Source: CAVXTF01 sp963701375 (GTDB lineage Bacteria; Actinomycetota; Acidimicrobiia; Acidimicrobiales; CAVXTF01). From it: DNA of 64,000 nt. Positions 17,529 through 26,916 of this stretch are shown here, one piece after another. The position numbers and the translations under genes are program-made. The stretch covers positions 62,001-126,000 of the forward strand of contig CAVOZT010000001.1 of the NCBI GenBank assembly GCA_963701375.1. Direction: 5' to 3'. Position 1 is the first letter of the stretch. Each line of letters opens with the position of its first letter. The notes beneath the pieces were generated by a model. That model saw only the letters and a program-made list of their open reading frames with translations, had not been told where the DNA came from and made no database searches.

Positions 17529-18098
17529 ATGCCGGCACCACAGAACCTTCGGGCCACGGGCGACCGGATCGAGCAGTTGCTCGACGAGTTGCAGGCCAAC
17601 TCGGACCCACGGTCGTTCGACTGTGCGTCGGAGCTTCTTCGCCTGATCTCAGAGCTCTACGGCGCGGGGCTCACCCGCGTCGTGGAGCTGATCGCTGAGC
17701 AGGCTCCCGGGCTGTTAGGCGCCTTGCTCGACGACGAGCTCGTCGCCAGCCTGTTGTTGGTTCACGGACTTCACCCCGAGACGTTGACCGACAGGGTGCA
17801 AAGCGCGCTAGCTCAGGTAAGACCTCTGCTGGCCGCACACGCCGGGGACGTCGAGCTGCTCGATATAGATGCCGACGAAGGTGCAGTGAAACTCCGGCTC
17901 CTCGGAAGTTGCGACGGGTGTCCATCGTCTTCGGTCACGCTTCAAATGGCAGTCGAACGGGCTATCAACGAGGCCGCGCCCGAGATCCTCCGGATCGACG
18001 TCGTCGAACCTTCGGATCGCACCTTGGCGAAGGTTCCGGTGGCGATCACAACCAAGCCGGTATACGAGGAATGCCCGGCGGAGATGGCGGGCACGTGA
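17529..18098 (+). CDS. NifU-like iron-sulfur protein of the hydrogenase operon
   Basis: The last 85 residues of this 189-residue protein form a NifU C-terminal domain with LLGSCDGCPSSSVTLQMAVE (C128, C131), which carries or delivers a labile [4Fe-4S] cluster. Residues 1-95 are a helical region seen in the hydrogenase-linked version. In group 1h loci such a protein accompanies the structural genes and may help assemble clusters in the small subunit or act in electron transfer; which one is unproven. It follows hhyL by 12 bases and overlaps the next gene by four bases (GTGA). Confidence 0.85.
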   Translation: MPAPQNLRATGDRIEQLLDELQANSDPRSFDCASELLRLISELYGAGLTRVVELIAEQAPGLLGALLDDELVASLLLVHGLHPETLTDRVQSALAQVRPLLAAHAGDVELLDIDADEGAVKLRLLGSCDGCPSSSVTLQMAVERAINEAAPEILRIDVVEPSDRTLAKVPVAITTKPVYEECPAEMAGT

Positions 18099-18718
18099 GC
18101 GATCCCCTCGCCGTGCTTCAGAGGATCCGCGGACGCCGCCCTCGTACTGCACCCGTTGCAGGGGAACGCTGCGAGATTTGCACCGAGCCGATCGAGAACG
18201 AGCACAACCACCTCGTCAACCTGAAAGCTCGCAGCCTCATGTGCGCCTGCCGAGGTTGCTACCTTTTGTTCACCGCCGAAGGGGCAGGAGGTTCGCACTT
18301 CCGCGCGGTTCCCGAGCGGTACCTCGCATGCTCTGGGATGGAGCTGGCGCCGGCGCAATGGGAATCACTGCAGATCCCTGTGGGAATCGCGTTCTTCTTC
18401 CTCAACTCGTCGATCGAACGCGTTGCTGCCTTTTATCCCGGGCCCGCCGGCGCGACCGAGTCGGAGCTCCCGCTCGACACGTGGACGGAGGTGTTCGGGG
18501 CCAACCCGGTGCTTCAGAGTCTCGAGCCGGACGTCGAGGCGCTTCTCGTTCGAGCCGGGTCGAGCAGAAGTGCTGCGGAGTGCTACATCGTGCCGATCGA
18601 CGCATGCTACGAGCTGGTCGGACATCTGCGCCGCGTTTGGCGGGGCTTTGACGGCGGCAGCGAGGCTCACGAAGCGATAGACGAGTTCTTTGGCAGGGTA
18701 CGGGCCAGGGCGCGATGA
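18095..18718 (+). CDS. DUF5947 family hydrogenase-associated protein
   Basis: This 207-residue protein starts at GTG 18095, overlapping the previous stop. Potential metal ligands are C26, C29 (RCEICTEP), H37/H39 (NEHNHLV), and C50, C52, C55 (MCACRGCYLLF), which I recognise as the DUF5947 signature. The family is found almost only next to group 1h hydrogenases. A zinc or iron-sulfur centre is likely; the role (assembly factor or electron carrier) is unknown. The stop overlaps the next start by four bases. Confidence 0.8.
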   Translation: MSDPLAVLQRIRGRRPRTAPVAGERCEICTEPIENEHNHLVNLKARSLMCACRGCYLLFTAEGAGGSHFRAVPERYLACSGMELAPAQWESLQIPVGIAFFFLNSSIERVAAFYPGPAGATESELPLDTWTEVFGANPVLQSLEPDVEALLVRAGSSRSAAECYIVPIDACYELVGHLRRVWRGFDGGSEAHEAIDEFFGRVRARAR

Positions 18719-19356
18719 CGAGCATCGGGTTCGAGGTGATCGACGCCCGGGCCGAACCTCACGCCGCCACCCCGACGATCGTGTTCAGGCTCAGCGCCAC
18801 CGAGGCCAACGGGCTGGTCGTTCACACGCTCGCTTTGCGTTGCCAGATCCGAATCGAGCCTCAGCGGCGACGGTACAGCGAGGAGGAAGAAGACCGCCTC
18901 TTCGAACTGTTCGGCGAGACTCCCCGGTGGGGTGACTCACTGAGGCCGTTTCCGTGGACGCACGTGTCGACGACGCTCGGCGGGTTCTCCGGCCACACCG
19001 AGTTCGACCTCCCGGTTGAGTGCACGTACGACTTCGAGGTCGCCGGCGCCAAGTACCTCCACTCACTTTCGGAAGGGGACATCCCCTTGCTCTTGCTTTT
19101 CTCGGGCACGGTGTTCACCCGAGGGGAGTCCGGTTTCAGCGCTGAACCGATTGCGTGGGACCGCGAAGCGTCGTATCGGATGCCCGCATCGGTGTGGAGG
19201 CAGGTCATGGACCTGTACTTCCCGAACAGCGGCTGGGTGAGAGTTGCACGCGACACGCTCGACGAGCTCCAGCGATTCAAGTCTGAACGCGCGCTCGCAA
19301 CCTGGGACCAGACATTCGAGCTGCTTTTGAAGCAGGCGGGAGTCGATGGCCCGTGA
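18715..19356 (+). CDS. DUF6084 family hydrogenase-associated protein
   Basis: The 213-residue protein contains LALRCQIRIEPQRRRYSEEE, LFGETPRWGDSLRPFPWTHV and FDLPVECTYDFEVAGAKYL, features I associate with DUF6084, another family largely restricted to actinobacterial group 1h loci. Secondary structure looks beta-rich with one C-terminal helix. There is no cofactor motif. It overlaps its neighbours by four bases on each side, so it is made in step with the DUF5947 protein. Function is unknown. Confidence 0.8.
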   Translation: MTSIGFEVIDARAEPHAATPTIVFRLSATEANGLVVHTLALRCQIRIEPQRRRYSEEEEDRLFELFGETPRWGDSLRPFPWTHVSTTLGGFSGHTEFDLPVECTYDFEVAGAKYLHSLSEGDIPLLLLFSGTVFTRGESGFSAEPIAWDREASYRMPASVWRQVMDLYFPNSGWVRVARDTLDELQRFKSERALATWDQTFELLLKQAGVDGP

Positions 19357-20831
19357 CTACGACGGTGCCAGACAGGTTCGCATCGGCCCGCACAGTCGCC
19401 GACGCCGTGCTCTACGAGGGGTACGTTCTCTATCCGTACCGCGCCTCGTCACGCAAGAACCAGGTTCGCTGGCAATTCGGTGTTCTCACACCTCGTGCTT
19501 ACAGCGAGTCGGACGGCTTCGAAAGATGGACGATGCGCACGGAGTGCCTTGTGGACCCCGGATCCGTCCCGGTCTTGTCGGTGCGGATCCGTTGCCTTCA
19601 GGTCCAGCATCGCGGGATCGAGGAAGCGATCGCTTCTGTCACTTCGAGCGAAAATGATCCGGAATTTGTACCTGCCGAGATGCTCCAGGTCGGGGGCGTT
19701 TCGTACGTCGATTGGGACGAAGCCTGCGACCGGACGGTCGATCTGCCCGAGCTCGGCTTGGCGGAGCTCGTTGCGGATGGTTACGAGGAGCGCTTCGCCT
19801 TTCCCGGTGGGGTCGAGACGGAGCAGATCCGGTCGCTCGACTCCAAGGTGGCAGGGCGAATCGTAAGACGGCGCCAGGCTGTCGCCGGGCGGGTTCTCGT
19901 AGATGCGACGAATGTGGCCCGTGCGATCGTGGCAAGCGGAGCGGCCGAATCAGGGGAGGTCGGTCGGCTCGTGAAGGTAGGGGTCACCGTCGAGAACCTC
20001 ACTCCGCACGCCGAACCGGGGGAGTCTCGCGAACAGGTGGTGGCGCACTCCCTGATCGCCGTGCACACGATGATGGCAATAGATGACGGTGTTTTCGTGT
20101 CCTTGCTCGACCCACCTGAGTTCGCCCGGCTCGCCGCGGCGTCGTGCCACAGCAAAGGCACATTTCCGGTACTGATCGGACGCGACGACGTCATGCTCTC
20201 GTCGCCGATCATCATGTACGACCACCCCGAGATCGCTCCTGAGAGTCCCGGAGACCTGTACGACTCGACCGAGATCGACGAGATCCTCGCCCTCCGCGTC
20301 TTGACGCTGACCGATGACGAGAAGGCAGAAGCCAAGGCCACCGATCCCAGAGCAGCGGCCATCATCGACCGCTGCGACGACATGCCTCCCGAGATGTGGA
20401 ACCGGCTCCACGGAGCACTGCGTTCGCTTGGGCCTCTAACCGGACCCGAACCTGAGCCCGAACCCGAACCCGACTTCGAGCCGGCGAGTGAGCGCCTCGC
20501 GGACTTCGAAGAGACGTCGCAGTGGTGGGACCCGGCGGTCAACTCCTCAGTCGATCCGTGGACGGACTCGGTCATGGTCGCGGGAGTGGAGATCACCAAG
20601 GGAGCTGCCGTGCGGTTACGGCCCTCGCGCAGGTCTGACGCACAGGATCTCTTCCTCCGCGGGCTGAACGCAACTGTTGCAGGGGTCTTCCAAGATGTCG
20701 ACGGAGACGTACAGGTCGCGGTCACCGTCGATGACGATCCAGCCACCGAAGAGCTCTCCTGGCAGGGCCGATACCTCTTCTTCTACCCGGAAGAGGTGGA
20801 GCCACTGGCGCACTCGGACCGGTCCCAGTGA
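19353..20831 (+). CDS. hydrogenase-locus protein of unknown function (492 aa)
   Basis: The protein begins with ADAVLYEGYVLYPYRASSRK and has an N-terminal region (about 1-330) without recognised motif, then a linker of Glu-Pro repeats (about residues 365-377, encoded by an imperfect repeat at 20443-20480) and an 85-residue C-terminal domain with GAAVRLRPSRRSDAQDLFL. The C-terminal part may bind a partner. I know similar unnamed proteins from group 1h clusters but no function. GTG 19353 overlaps the previous stop, and the protease gene overlaps its own stop, keeping the tight operon. Confidence 0.7.
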   Translation: MTTTVPDRFASARTVADAVLYEGYVLYPYRASSRKNQVRWQFGVLTPRAYSESDGFERWTMRTECLVDPGSVPVLSVRIRCLQVQHRGIEEAIASVTSSENDPEFVPAEMLQVGGVSYVDWDEACDRTVDLPELGLAELVADGYEERFAFPGGVETEQIRSLDSKVAGRIVRRRQAVAGRVLVDATNVARAIVASGAAESGEVGRLVKVGVTVENLTPHAEPGESREQVVAHSLIAVHTMMAIDDGVFVSLLDPPEFARLAAASCHSKGTFPVLIGRDDVMLSSPIIMYDHPEIAPESPGDLYDSTEIDEILALRVLTLTDDEKAEAKATDPRAAAIIDRCDDMPPEMWNRLHGALRSLGPLTGPEPEPEPEPDFEPASERLADFEETSQWWDPAVNSSVDPWTDSVMVAGVEITKGAAVRLRPSRRSDAQDLFLRGLNATVAGVFQDVDGDVQVAVTVDDDPATEELSWQGRYLFFYPEEVEPLAHSDRSQ

Positions 20832-21343
20832 ACGCCCCGGTGCTCGTTGCCGGCATCGGCAACATCTTTTCGAGCGACGACGCGTTCGGTGTCGAGGTTG
20901 CCAACCGCCTGATGGGAAAGTGGCTACCGAGCCAGGTCCGGGTCGCCGATTTCGGGATCCGTGGGGTCCATCTCGCTTATGAGCTTCTGGACGGTTACGA
21001 GTGCCTTATCCTGATAGACGCAGTTGAACTAGGAGAAGCGCCGGGCACGATCGCGGTCATCGAGCCCGAACGCTTCGCGGCGACGGGCTCTCCGGATGAT
21101 TCCGGTGACCGGGCACCCGTTGTCGACGCTCACAACATGAGTCCCGATGTCGTGCTCGGCACGCTCCCGCGCCTCGGAGGGTCGGTCGGGCAGACCTTCG
21201 TGATCGGCTGTCAGCCCGAGAGTCTCGACGAGGGAATAGGCCTGTCCGATTCAGTTGCCGCTGCGGTCGACAGCGCAGCTCAACTCTGCTGCCAACTTGT
21301 CGCAGACATCGTGCGACCCGTCAGAAAGGAAGCAACAGCATGA
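20828..21343 (+). CDS. hydrogenase maturation protease (HyaD/HycI-type)
   Basis: The 171-residue protein has VAGIGNIFSSDDAFG near residues 7-21, where the Asp is a nickel-sensing metal ligand, DFGIRGVHLAYELLDGY, ILIDAVE with a second acidic ligand, and DAHNMS supplying the His ligand. This family clips the C-terminal peptide of the large subunit after nickel insertion; the 25-residue HhyL tail is the expected substrate. The GTG start overlaps the previous stop by four bases. Confidence 0.9.
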   Translation: MNAPVLVAGIGNIFSSDDAFGVEVANRLMGKWLPSQVRVADFGIRGVHLAYELLDGYECLILIDAVELGEAPGTIAVIEPERFAATGSPDDSGDRAPVVDAHNMSPDVVLGTLPRLGGSVGQTFVIGCQPESLDEGIGLSDSVAAAVDSAAQLCCQLVADIVRPVRKEATA

Positions 21344-21444
21344 TCACCCGTCTTGTCCTGTCGCTGGCGTTCGCGCTGGCTGTTGGGTTGGTAGTGAAAT
21401 CGCTGCCTGACATTGCCCGCTATCTCAAGATTAGGGAGATGTGA
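21340..21444 (+). CDS. 34-residue membrane peptide (DUF6893-like)
   Basis: A short frame from ATG 21340, overlapping the protease stop (ATGA), to TGA 21444 encodes one membrane helix (MITRLVLSLAFALAVGLVV) followed by KSLPDIARYLKIREM. I recognise this as the DUF6893-type small protein that recurs in actinobacterial group 1h operons. It could anchor the hydrogenase or help it reach the membrane. Function is unproven, but conserved position and overlap make it a real gene. Confidence 0.75.
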   Translation: MITRLVLSLAFALAVGLVVKSLPDIARYLKIREM

Positions 21445-21488
21445 GTTGGAGCAGGTATCACGCGTCCCGCTAGACCGGATCTAGCCCC

Positions 21489-22003
21489 GTGGCCCGTTAC
21501 CGCATAATCCCTGAGCGGTCGAGGGTCTGGATCGACCCGCGCTCCAACGTTCACCCAATCCATTCCGGAACCGACGGTCTCGAGGGCTATGTGGAGCTCG
21601 AGATCGATCCGGAGGGCGCCGTGAACCTGCAGCAAGACCCGACGGGGAAGGTTTCTCTGCCAGTAAGTCGCTTGTCGTCTGGGAACCGCATGGAGGACCG
21701 CGAGATGCAAAAGCGCGTCGACTCGAGGCGGTATCCGACCATCGACGGCGTCCTTCACCACATTGAGCGTGCAGACGGCGACCATACATACCAAGTGAGT
21801 GGAGACGTGGTCTTCAGGGGGGTGCAACGCTCTCACCGGGACGAGATGACTATCGAGGCCGTGGACGATCAGACGATTCAGCTTGCGGGAAAGTCCAAAT
21901 TCGACATCCGCGAGTTCGGCATGGAACCCCTCGCGTCCTTCTGCTCAAGGTCCTTCCAGAAGTAGATGTGAGGGTCGAGATCTTCGCGGCGAAAGAGGCT
22001 TAG
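21489..22003 (+). CDS. YceI family protein (apparent frameshift in C-run at 21927)
   Basis: GTG 21489 starts a YceI lipocalin-like barrel: YRIIPERSRVWIDPRSNVHP, VSRLSSGNRMEDREMQKRVD, DVVFRGVQRSHR and KFDIREFGMEP. After FGMEP the frame goes off and stops at 21965. Adding one C to the CCCC run at 21927-21930 restores PRVLLLKVLPEVDVRVEIFA and a stop at 22003, giving 171 residues and the normal YceI ending. There is no signal peptide, so the protein is likely cytoplasmic. YceI proteins bind polyisoprenoid-like lipids; a link with quinone delivery to the hydrogenase is speculative. A second YceI domain is fused to the divergent PadR. Confidence 0.8.
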
Positions 22004-22005
22004 AA

Positions 22006-22341
22006 ATGCATGAGCTCGGTCTTTGCGCCTCGATCGTGGATGCCATCGAGGCACGGGCCGGCGACAAGCCGGTCGCTCGAGTCCGGGTGCGGGTCGGTCG
22101 CCTGAACCACGTGCACCCGGACGCATTCGAGCAGTCCTTCGTGTTGGCGGCGATGGGCACCGTCGCGGAGGACGCAGCGGCAGAACTGGTCGTACTGCCG
22201 GTGATCGCGCGATGCGCCGGCTGCGGTAATTCGTGGGAGTGCGACGAGATGCCGATCGCGTGCCCGACGTGTGCCTCCGTGGACATCGAGCTACTCGGCG
22301 GCGACGAGCTGGTACTCGAATCGATCGAGTACAGAGGCTGA
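22006..22341 (+). CDS. hypA: hydrogenase nickel-insertion protein HypA
   Basis: The 111-residue protein starts MHELGLCASI, with H2 as the nickel ligand of HypA, and has a zinc site C70-x2-C73 and C86-x2-C89. It delivers nickel to the large subunit, normally with HypB. ATG 22006 lies two bases after the restored YceI stop, which supports that repair. HypB, the usual GTPase partner, is not encoded in this window. Confidence 0.93.
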   Translation: MHELGLCASIVDAIEARAGDKPVARVRVRVGRLNHVHPDAFEQSFVLAAMGTVAEDAAAELVVLPVIARCAGCGNSWECDEMPIACPTCASVDIELLGGDELVLESIEYRG

Positions 22342-22352
22342 AAGGAACAGAC

Positions 22353-22643
22353 ATGTGTCTCGGGATCCCAGGACAGCTCGTCGAACTCGTCGAAAGCAAC
22401 GACCAACTTGCACGCGCGGACGTATCCGGAGTGACGCGGGTCATCAACATCGGGTTGCTCGAGGACGAAAGGCTCGAACCCGGAGACTGGGTCCTGATCC
22501 ATGTCGGGTTCGCGATGTCCAAGATCGACGAAGAAGAGGCCAACCTCGCCCTCGCCTCTTTGAAATTGATGGGCCAGGCCTACGGCGACGAGCTCGAAGC
22601 CTTCTGGTCGTCCCAGGTCGTAAGCAACAGCAAAGGAGAATGA
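22353..22643 (+). CDS. hypC: hydrogenase assembly chaperone HypC
   Basis: The 96-residue protein begins MCLGIPGQLVEL, the canonical HypC N-terminus in which Cys2 carries the Fe(CN)2CO intermediate with HypD. It continues with GLLEDERLEPGDWVLIHVGFAMSKIDEEEA, the typical HypC beta-barrel and C-terminal helix. It follows hypA by 11 bases with GAAAGGAACAG upstream. A second, divergent HypC-like protein is encoded at 26838. Confidence 0.93.
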   Translation: MCLGIPGQLVELVESNDQLARADVSGVTRVINIGLLEDERLEPGDWVLIHVGFAMSKIDEEEANLALASLKLMGQAYGDELEAFWSSQVVSNSKGE

Positions 22644-22644
22644 C

Positions 22645-22877
22645 GTGGGGACTCTTATCGGAGTTGTCGTTGGTTACGCACTAGGTACCCGGGCCGGCGA
22701 ACAAGGCTGGACCGAGTTCTACGAGGCGTGGAAGGTGATCAGTTCGTCGGACGAGGTCAGAGATCTCGTCGCGGGCGGTTTCTCGGTTGCGAAGGACCTG
22801 CTCGCCGCGGCAGTCAGTTCCTCGCCGGCACGCTCAACCCGTCTGGTGAAGGCGCCACGTTGCGGCCTGTGGCGTAG
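22645..22877 (+). CDS. small YtxH-like protein of the hydrogenase operon (possible frameshift near 22815)
   Basis: GTG 22645, one base after the hypC stop, starts a protein with GVVVGYALGTRAGEQGW, a short glycine-rich membrane-type helix, then EFYEAWKVISSSDEVRDLV. Read straight, the frame runs to 22962, overlapping hypD by 77 bases with an atypical Arg-rich tail. Adding one base near 22815 instead gives FLAGTLNPSGEGATLRPVA and a stop at 22877, eight bases before hypD and with normal spacing, for about 77 residues. I prefer this version. The gene resembles the one at 13137. Its function is unknown. Confidence 0.6.
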
Positions 22878-22885
22878 GGACGGCG

Positions 22886-24027
22886 ATGCGATTCGTCGAC
22901 GAATACAGGGATCCCTCTGCAGCTCGCGCGCTGGTGGCCAGGATCACCGATCTGGCCGGTGACGGAGAGTTCAAGTTCATGGAGGTGTGCGGTGGCCACA
23001 CGCACACCATCTACCGGCACGGGATCGAGCACCTTCTTCCGCCTTCGGTCGAGCTCGTCCACGGGCCGGGCTGTCCGGTGTGCGTGATCCCGATGGGCCG
23101 CGTCGACGACGCAATCTCCGTGGCGACTCAACCACGAGTCATCTTCACCTCGTTCGGCGACATGATGCGGGTGCCGGGTAGCAAAGGGAATCTGCTGAAG
23201 GCAAAGGCTGAGGGCGCCGACGTGCGGTTCGTCTATTCGCCCCTTGACGCATTGAGGATCGCTGTCGAAAATCCGGATCGCCAGGTCGTGTTCTTCGCAG
23301 TCGGATTCGAGACCACGGCACCGTCCACGGCGCTCACGTTGCTCCAGGCTCGAGCTCGAGAGATGACAAATTTCAGCGTCTTCTCAAATCACGTGACGAT
23401 CGTTCCACCGATCAAGGCGATCCTCGAATCACCCGATCTCCGTCTCGACGGCTTCCTCGGTCCTGGGCACGTTTCAACGGTTATCGGGCAACGGCCATAT
23501 CGCTTCGTTCCGGCCCAGTACCGCAAGCCTCTGGTCACGGCCGGATTCGAGCCACTCGACATCCTCCACGCCATCGCCATGCTCCTGGCTCAGATCACTG
23601 AAGGCAGGTGCGAGGTCGAGAACCAGTACTTCGCGGCGTCGTCCGCGAGGAAGGGAATCCGAGAGCTCTCGCGGTGCTCGAAGAGGTATTCGAGCTTCGG
23701 CCTCACTTCGAGTGGCGAGGACTCGGCTTCATATCTCAGAGTGCTCTCAAACTACGAGCTGAGTTCGAAGGTTTCGACGCCGAGGTGCGATACGAGATCC
23801 CCGGTGTTCGTGTGGCCGACCCGAAGGCGTGCCAATGTGGCGAGGTGCTCAAGGGCGTCATCAAGCCCTGGGAATGCAAGGTGTTCGGCACCGCGTGTAC
23901 TCCCGAAACTCCCATCGGCACGTGCATGGTTTCTTCCGAAGGAGCCTGCGCCGCCTATTACAACTTCGGTCGCATGCATCGCGAAGCCGCGGTGACCATC
24001 GGCAGGACAAAGGTCCTTCGCGCATGA
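22886..24027 (+). CDS. hypD: hydrogenase maturation protein HypD (apparent frameshift near 23630)
   Basis: HypD holds the [4Fe-4S] scaffold on which, with HypC, the Fe(CN)2CO group is built. From ATG 22886 the frame shows MEVCGGHTHTIYRHGI, HGPGCPVCVIPMG and a C-terminal region up to CEVENQYF. There it changes frame. Adding one base at the TT at 23630-23631 restores RGVVREEGNPRALAVLEEVF, PHFEWRGLGFIS, KPWECKVFGTACTPETPIGT and SSEGACAAYY, giving 380 residues with the cluster cysteines, and ending at 24027. HypD is otherwise complete, so I treat the shift as sequencing error. It overlaps hypF by four bases. Confidence 0.9.
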
Positions 24028-26371
24028 CCGCCCTCGCCGCGCCCGCTCGACAGGTCCGTCACAGGATCCGCGTGGCCGGCGTGGTGCAAGGCGTGGGCTT
24101 CAGGCCCTTCGTCCACCGCCTGGCGACGGAGCTCGACCTCGCAGGCCACGTCTGCAACGACTCCGAGGGAGTATTCATCGAGGTCGAGGGTCATGCGCTT
24201 TGCGTCGAGAGCTTCGAGCTGCGCGTCGTCGAAGAAGCTCCGCCCCTGGCGAGGATCTACGAGGTCGAGTCGACAGCGATCTCGCCCGTCGAGGGGGAAC
24301 AAGGCTTCCGGATCGAGACGAGCCGTTCGAGCGGCCCGGCCCGCACATTCGTATCCCCGGACATCGCTGTCTGTGAAGAGTGCGTAGACGAGCTGTTCGA
24401 TCCCGATGACCGTCGTTACAGGTACCCGTTCATCAACTGCACCAACTGCGGACCCCGTTTCACCATCACCGCACGGCTCCCTTACGACCGTCCCAACACG
24501 ACCATGGCCGGATTCGAGATGTGCGGCGAGTGCCGGAAGGAGTACAGCGACGAGAGGGATCGTCGCTTTCACGCGCAGCCCGTCGCATGTGACGTGTGCG
24601 GGCCACGAATCTGGTTCGAGACGTCGATTACGGAACCACGAGGTGCGGACGAAACCGTTCCCGGCACGGACACGGCGATCTCGATGGCCCAGAGTGCTCT
24701 CTTAGGCGGAGAGATCGTCGCTGTGAAAGGTCTCGGGGGTTTCCACCTGGCGTGTGACGCCACATCTGCGGCTGCGGTTCTGCGACTGCGCCAACGTAAG
24801 AACCGAGTCGACAAACCGTTCACGTTGATGGTCCGCGATATCGAGGTGGCCGCCGAGCTCGCCCTTATCGGACCCGACGAACAGGACCTGCTCACGAGCC
24901 CAGAGCGCCCGGTCGTTCTGTTGAGGAGCCGTCCAGGCACTCCCGTTACGCAATCGGTTGCCCCGGAAAGCCCTTACGTCGGCGTGATGCTGGCCTACAC
25001 GCCGCTTCACCATTTGCTGTTTGCTCCTGTGCCGGGAAGGCGCACGACCGCTCCGATAGTGCTCGTCATGACCAGCGGCAATCTGAGCGACGAACCGATC
25101 TGCTACGACGACGAGGACGCGCGGCGACGACTAGCCGATATCGCCGACGCGTGGCTCGTGCACGACCGCCCCATCCATGTCCCATGCGACGATTCGGTCA
25201 TCCGGGTCAACGGCGACGAGGTGGTACCGGTAAGGCGCTCCGCGGCTACGCGCCACTTCCGGTTCGCCTTCCTTTCGACTCGGTTCCGACGCTCGCAACC
25301 GGTGGAGAGCTCAAGAACACGTTCTGCCTGGCGCATGGACCCGATGCCTGGATGAGCCAGCACATAGGGGACATGGGGAGCATCGAGACGTTGGTCGCGT
25401 TCGAGCGCTCGACGGGGCAGTTCTGTGACATCTACGGCGTGGAGCCGGCGATGATGATCGCCGACGAGCACCCTGCGTACCAGGCGCGCCGGTGGGCCGA
25501 AGAACATTCCGGCGGACCGGTCGAGCTGGTCCAGCACCATCATGCCCACGTCGCCGCGCTGATGGCTGAAAAGGGCATCAAACCGGACGAACGTGTAGTC
25601 GGATTCGCGTTCGACGGGACAGGATTTGGTACGGATGGTGCCATCTGGGGAGGCGAGATCCTCGTATGTGGATACGACCAGTTCGAGCGGGCCTCACACC
25701 TGAAATACGTGGCCCTGCCGGGCGGGGATTCGAGCATCCGCAAGCCTTATAGGGCCGCACTCGCTCACCTTTGGGCTGCAGGGATCGATTGGACCAGCGA
25801 CCTCCCGCCGACGCAGTTCGCAGCGTCTCGCGAACTTGCGGTCCTTTCGCGTCAGCTCGAGCGCGGGGTCCAGTGTGTGCAGACTTCGAGCATGGGCAGG
25901 CTCTTCGACGCCGTCAGCTCGATTCTCGGAGTGCGCCATACCGCGTCCTACGAGGCGCAGGCCGCCATCGAGCTCGAGACGGTGGCCACCGGCCACATCT
26001 GGGAGTCCCGTCGTTACGGGTTCGCCGATAGCGATGGGGAAATCGACCAACGCCCGCTCCTGCGTGCAATGGTCGACGATCTGCGCGTCGGTATCCCGGT
26101 CGGGGCGATTGCGGCCGGCTTCCACCTCGCGGTCGCCCAGATGATCGGCGACCGGGCTGACAAGTTGCGCTCGGAGACGGGGATCGACCGGATCGCACTG
26201 ACCGGTGGCGTGTTCCAGAACGTTCTTCTGCTTCGCCTGGCTCGCGCTGAGCTCGCCCGCAGAGGGCTGCGCACACTGACTCACAGCGTCGTGCCTCCGA
26301 ACGACGGCGGTATCGCTCTCGGACAGGTTGCAATAGCCTGCGGCCACGCGTCTCATTTGGCCGGCAGATGA
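24024..26371 (+). CDS. hypF: carbamoyltransferase HypF (apparent frameshift at 25240)
   Basis: HypF makes the cyanide ligands: it converts carbamoyl phosphate to thiocarboxamide on HypE. Domains in order are acylphosphatase (VVQGVGFRPFVHRLA near residue 21), two zinc fingers (CEECVDELFD ... CTNCGPRFT and CGECRKEY ... CDVCGP), a YrdC-like carbamoyl-adenylate domain (VKGLGGFHLACD, YTPLHHLLF), and a Kae1-like domain (VQHHHAHVAALMAEKG, GVFQNVLLL). The frame breaks after VVPVRRS at CC 25240-25241; one added C gives RGYAPLPVRLPF and continuity, for 782 residues in all. Because the domain order is complete, error is more likely than decay. The start overlaps hypD and the end overlaps the next gene by four bases each. 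Confidence 0.9.
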
Positions 26372-26916
26372 AGACGATCGAGGACCTGAACGTGTGCGAA
26401 GACGAGTCGCCGCTCGTCGCCTCTGCACTTGCCCGCGCAGCGTTGACGCTCGCAAGGCGCTTCGCATCAGGGTCGACGATGTGGTGCGTAGCTCCGCAGT
26501 GGCCGGCCCACGGCCGCCACATCGCGGTCGAATTCGTTCACCCCGTCATCGTCGGGAAAAGGGCTCTGCCCGCCGTGACCGTCGAATCGCCCGATCTCAG
26601 CTCATCGTTGCGGCTCCTCGCACGTCCGGGCGACGTCCTGCTCGCAGTGAGCACTCACGAGGTCCCGCGCGTCGTTGACCTGATGGTGCGTTCGGAGGCT
26701 TGGGGCCTGACCAGGTTCTGGTTGGGCGCAGGCCCGACGCAACCCTCCACCTCCGCTGAGCACGTGGTCTGGCTCGAATCGGTAGACCCTACGCTCGCCG
26801 CTCGGTCCGGGGAGATGGTGCTCCTTTACCACTTGCTGTGGGAGCTCACTCATGTCGTGTTCGAGCATCCTGGCTTGCTCGAATCGGATGCCTCCTCGCG
26901 GACGAGGTTTGCATAA
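26368..26916 (+). CDS. degenerate GmhA/SIS-like protein
   Basis: The 182-residue protein resembles phosphoheptose isomerase (GmhA): HIAVEFVHPVIVGKRALPAV matches the GmhA segment after the phosphate loop, and PGDVLLAVSTHEVPRVVDLM matches the second SIS strand-helix. The glycine-rich GNGGSA loop that binds sugar phosphate is replaced by MWCVAPQWPAHGR, so catalysis by the usual mechanism is doubtful. A canonical GmhA-like protein is encoded two genes later, and the two may form a heteromer. It overlaps hypF by four bases and hypC-like 26838 by 79 bases. Its role in maturation is unknown. Confidence 0.6.
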   Translation: MKTIEDLNVCEDESPLVASALARAALTLARRFASGSTMWCVAPQWPAHGRHIAVEFVHPVIVGKRALPAVTVESPDLSSSLRLLARPGDVLLAVSTHEVPRVVDLMVRSEAWGLTRFWLGAGPTQPSTSAEHVVWLESVDPTLAARSGEMVLLYHLLWELTHVVFEHPGLLESDASSRTRFA

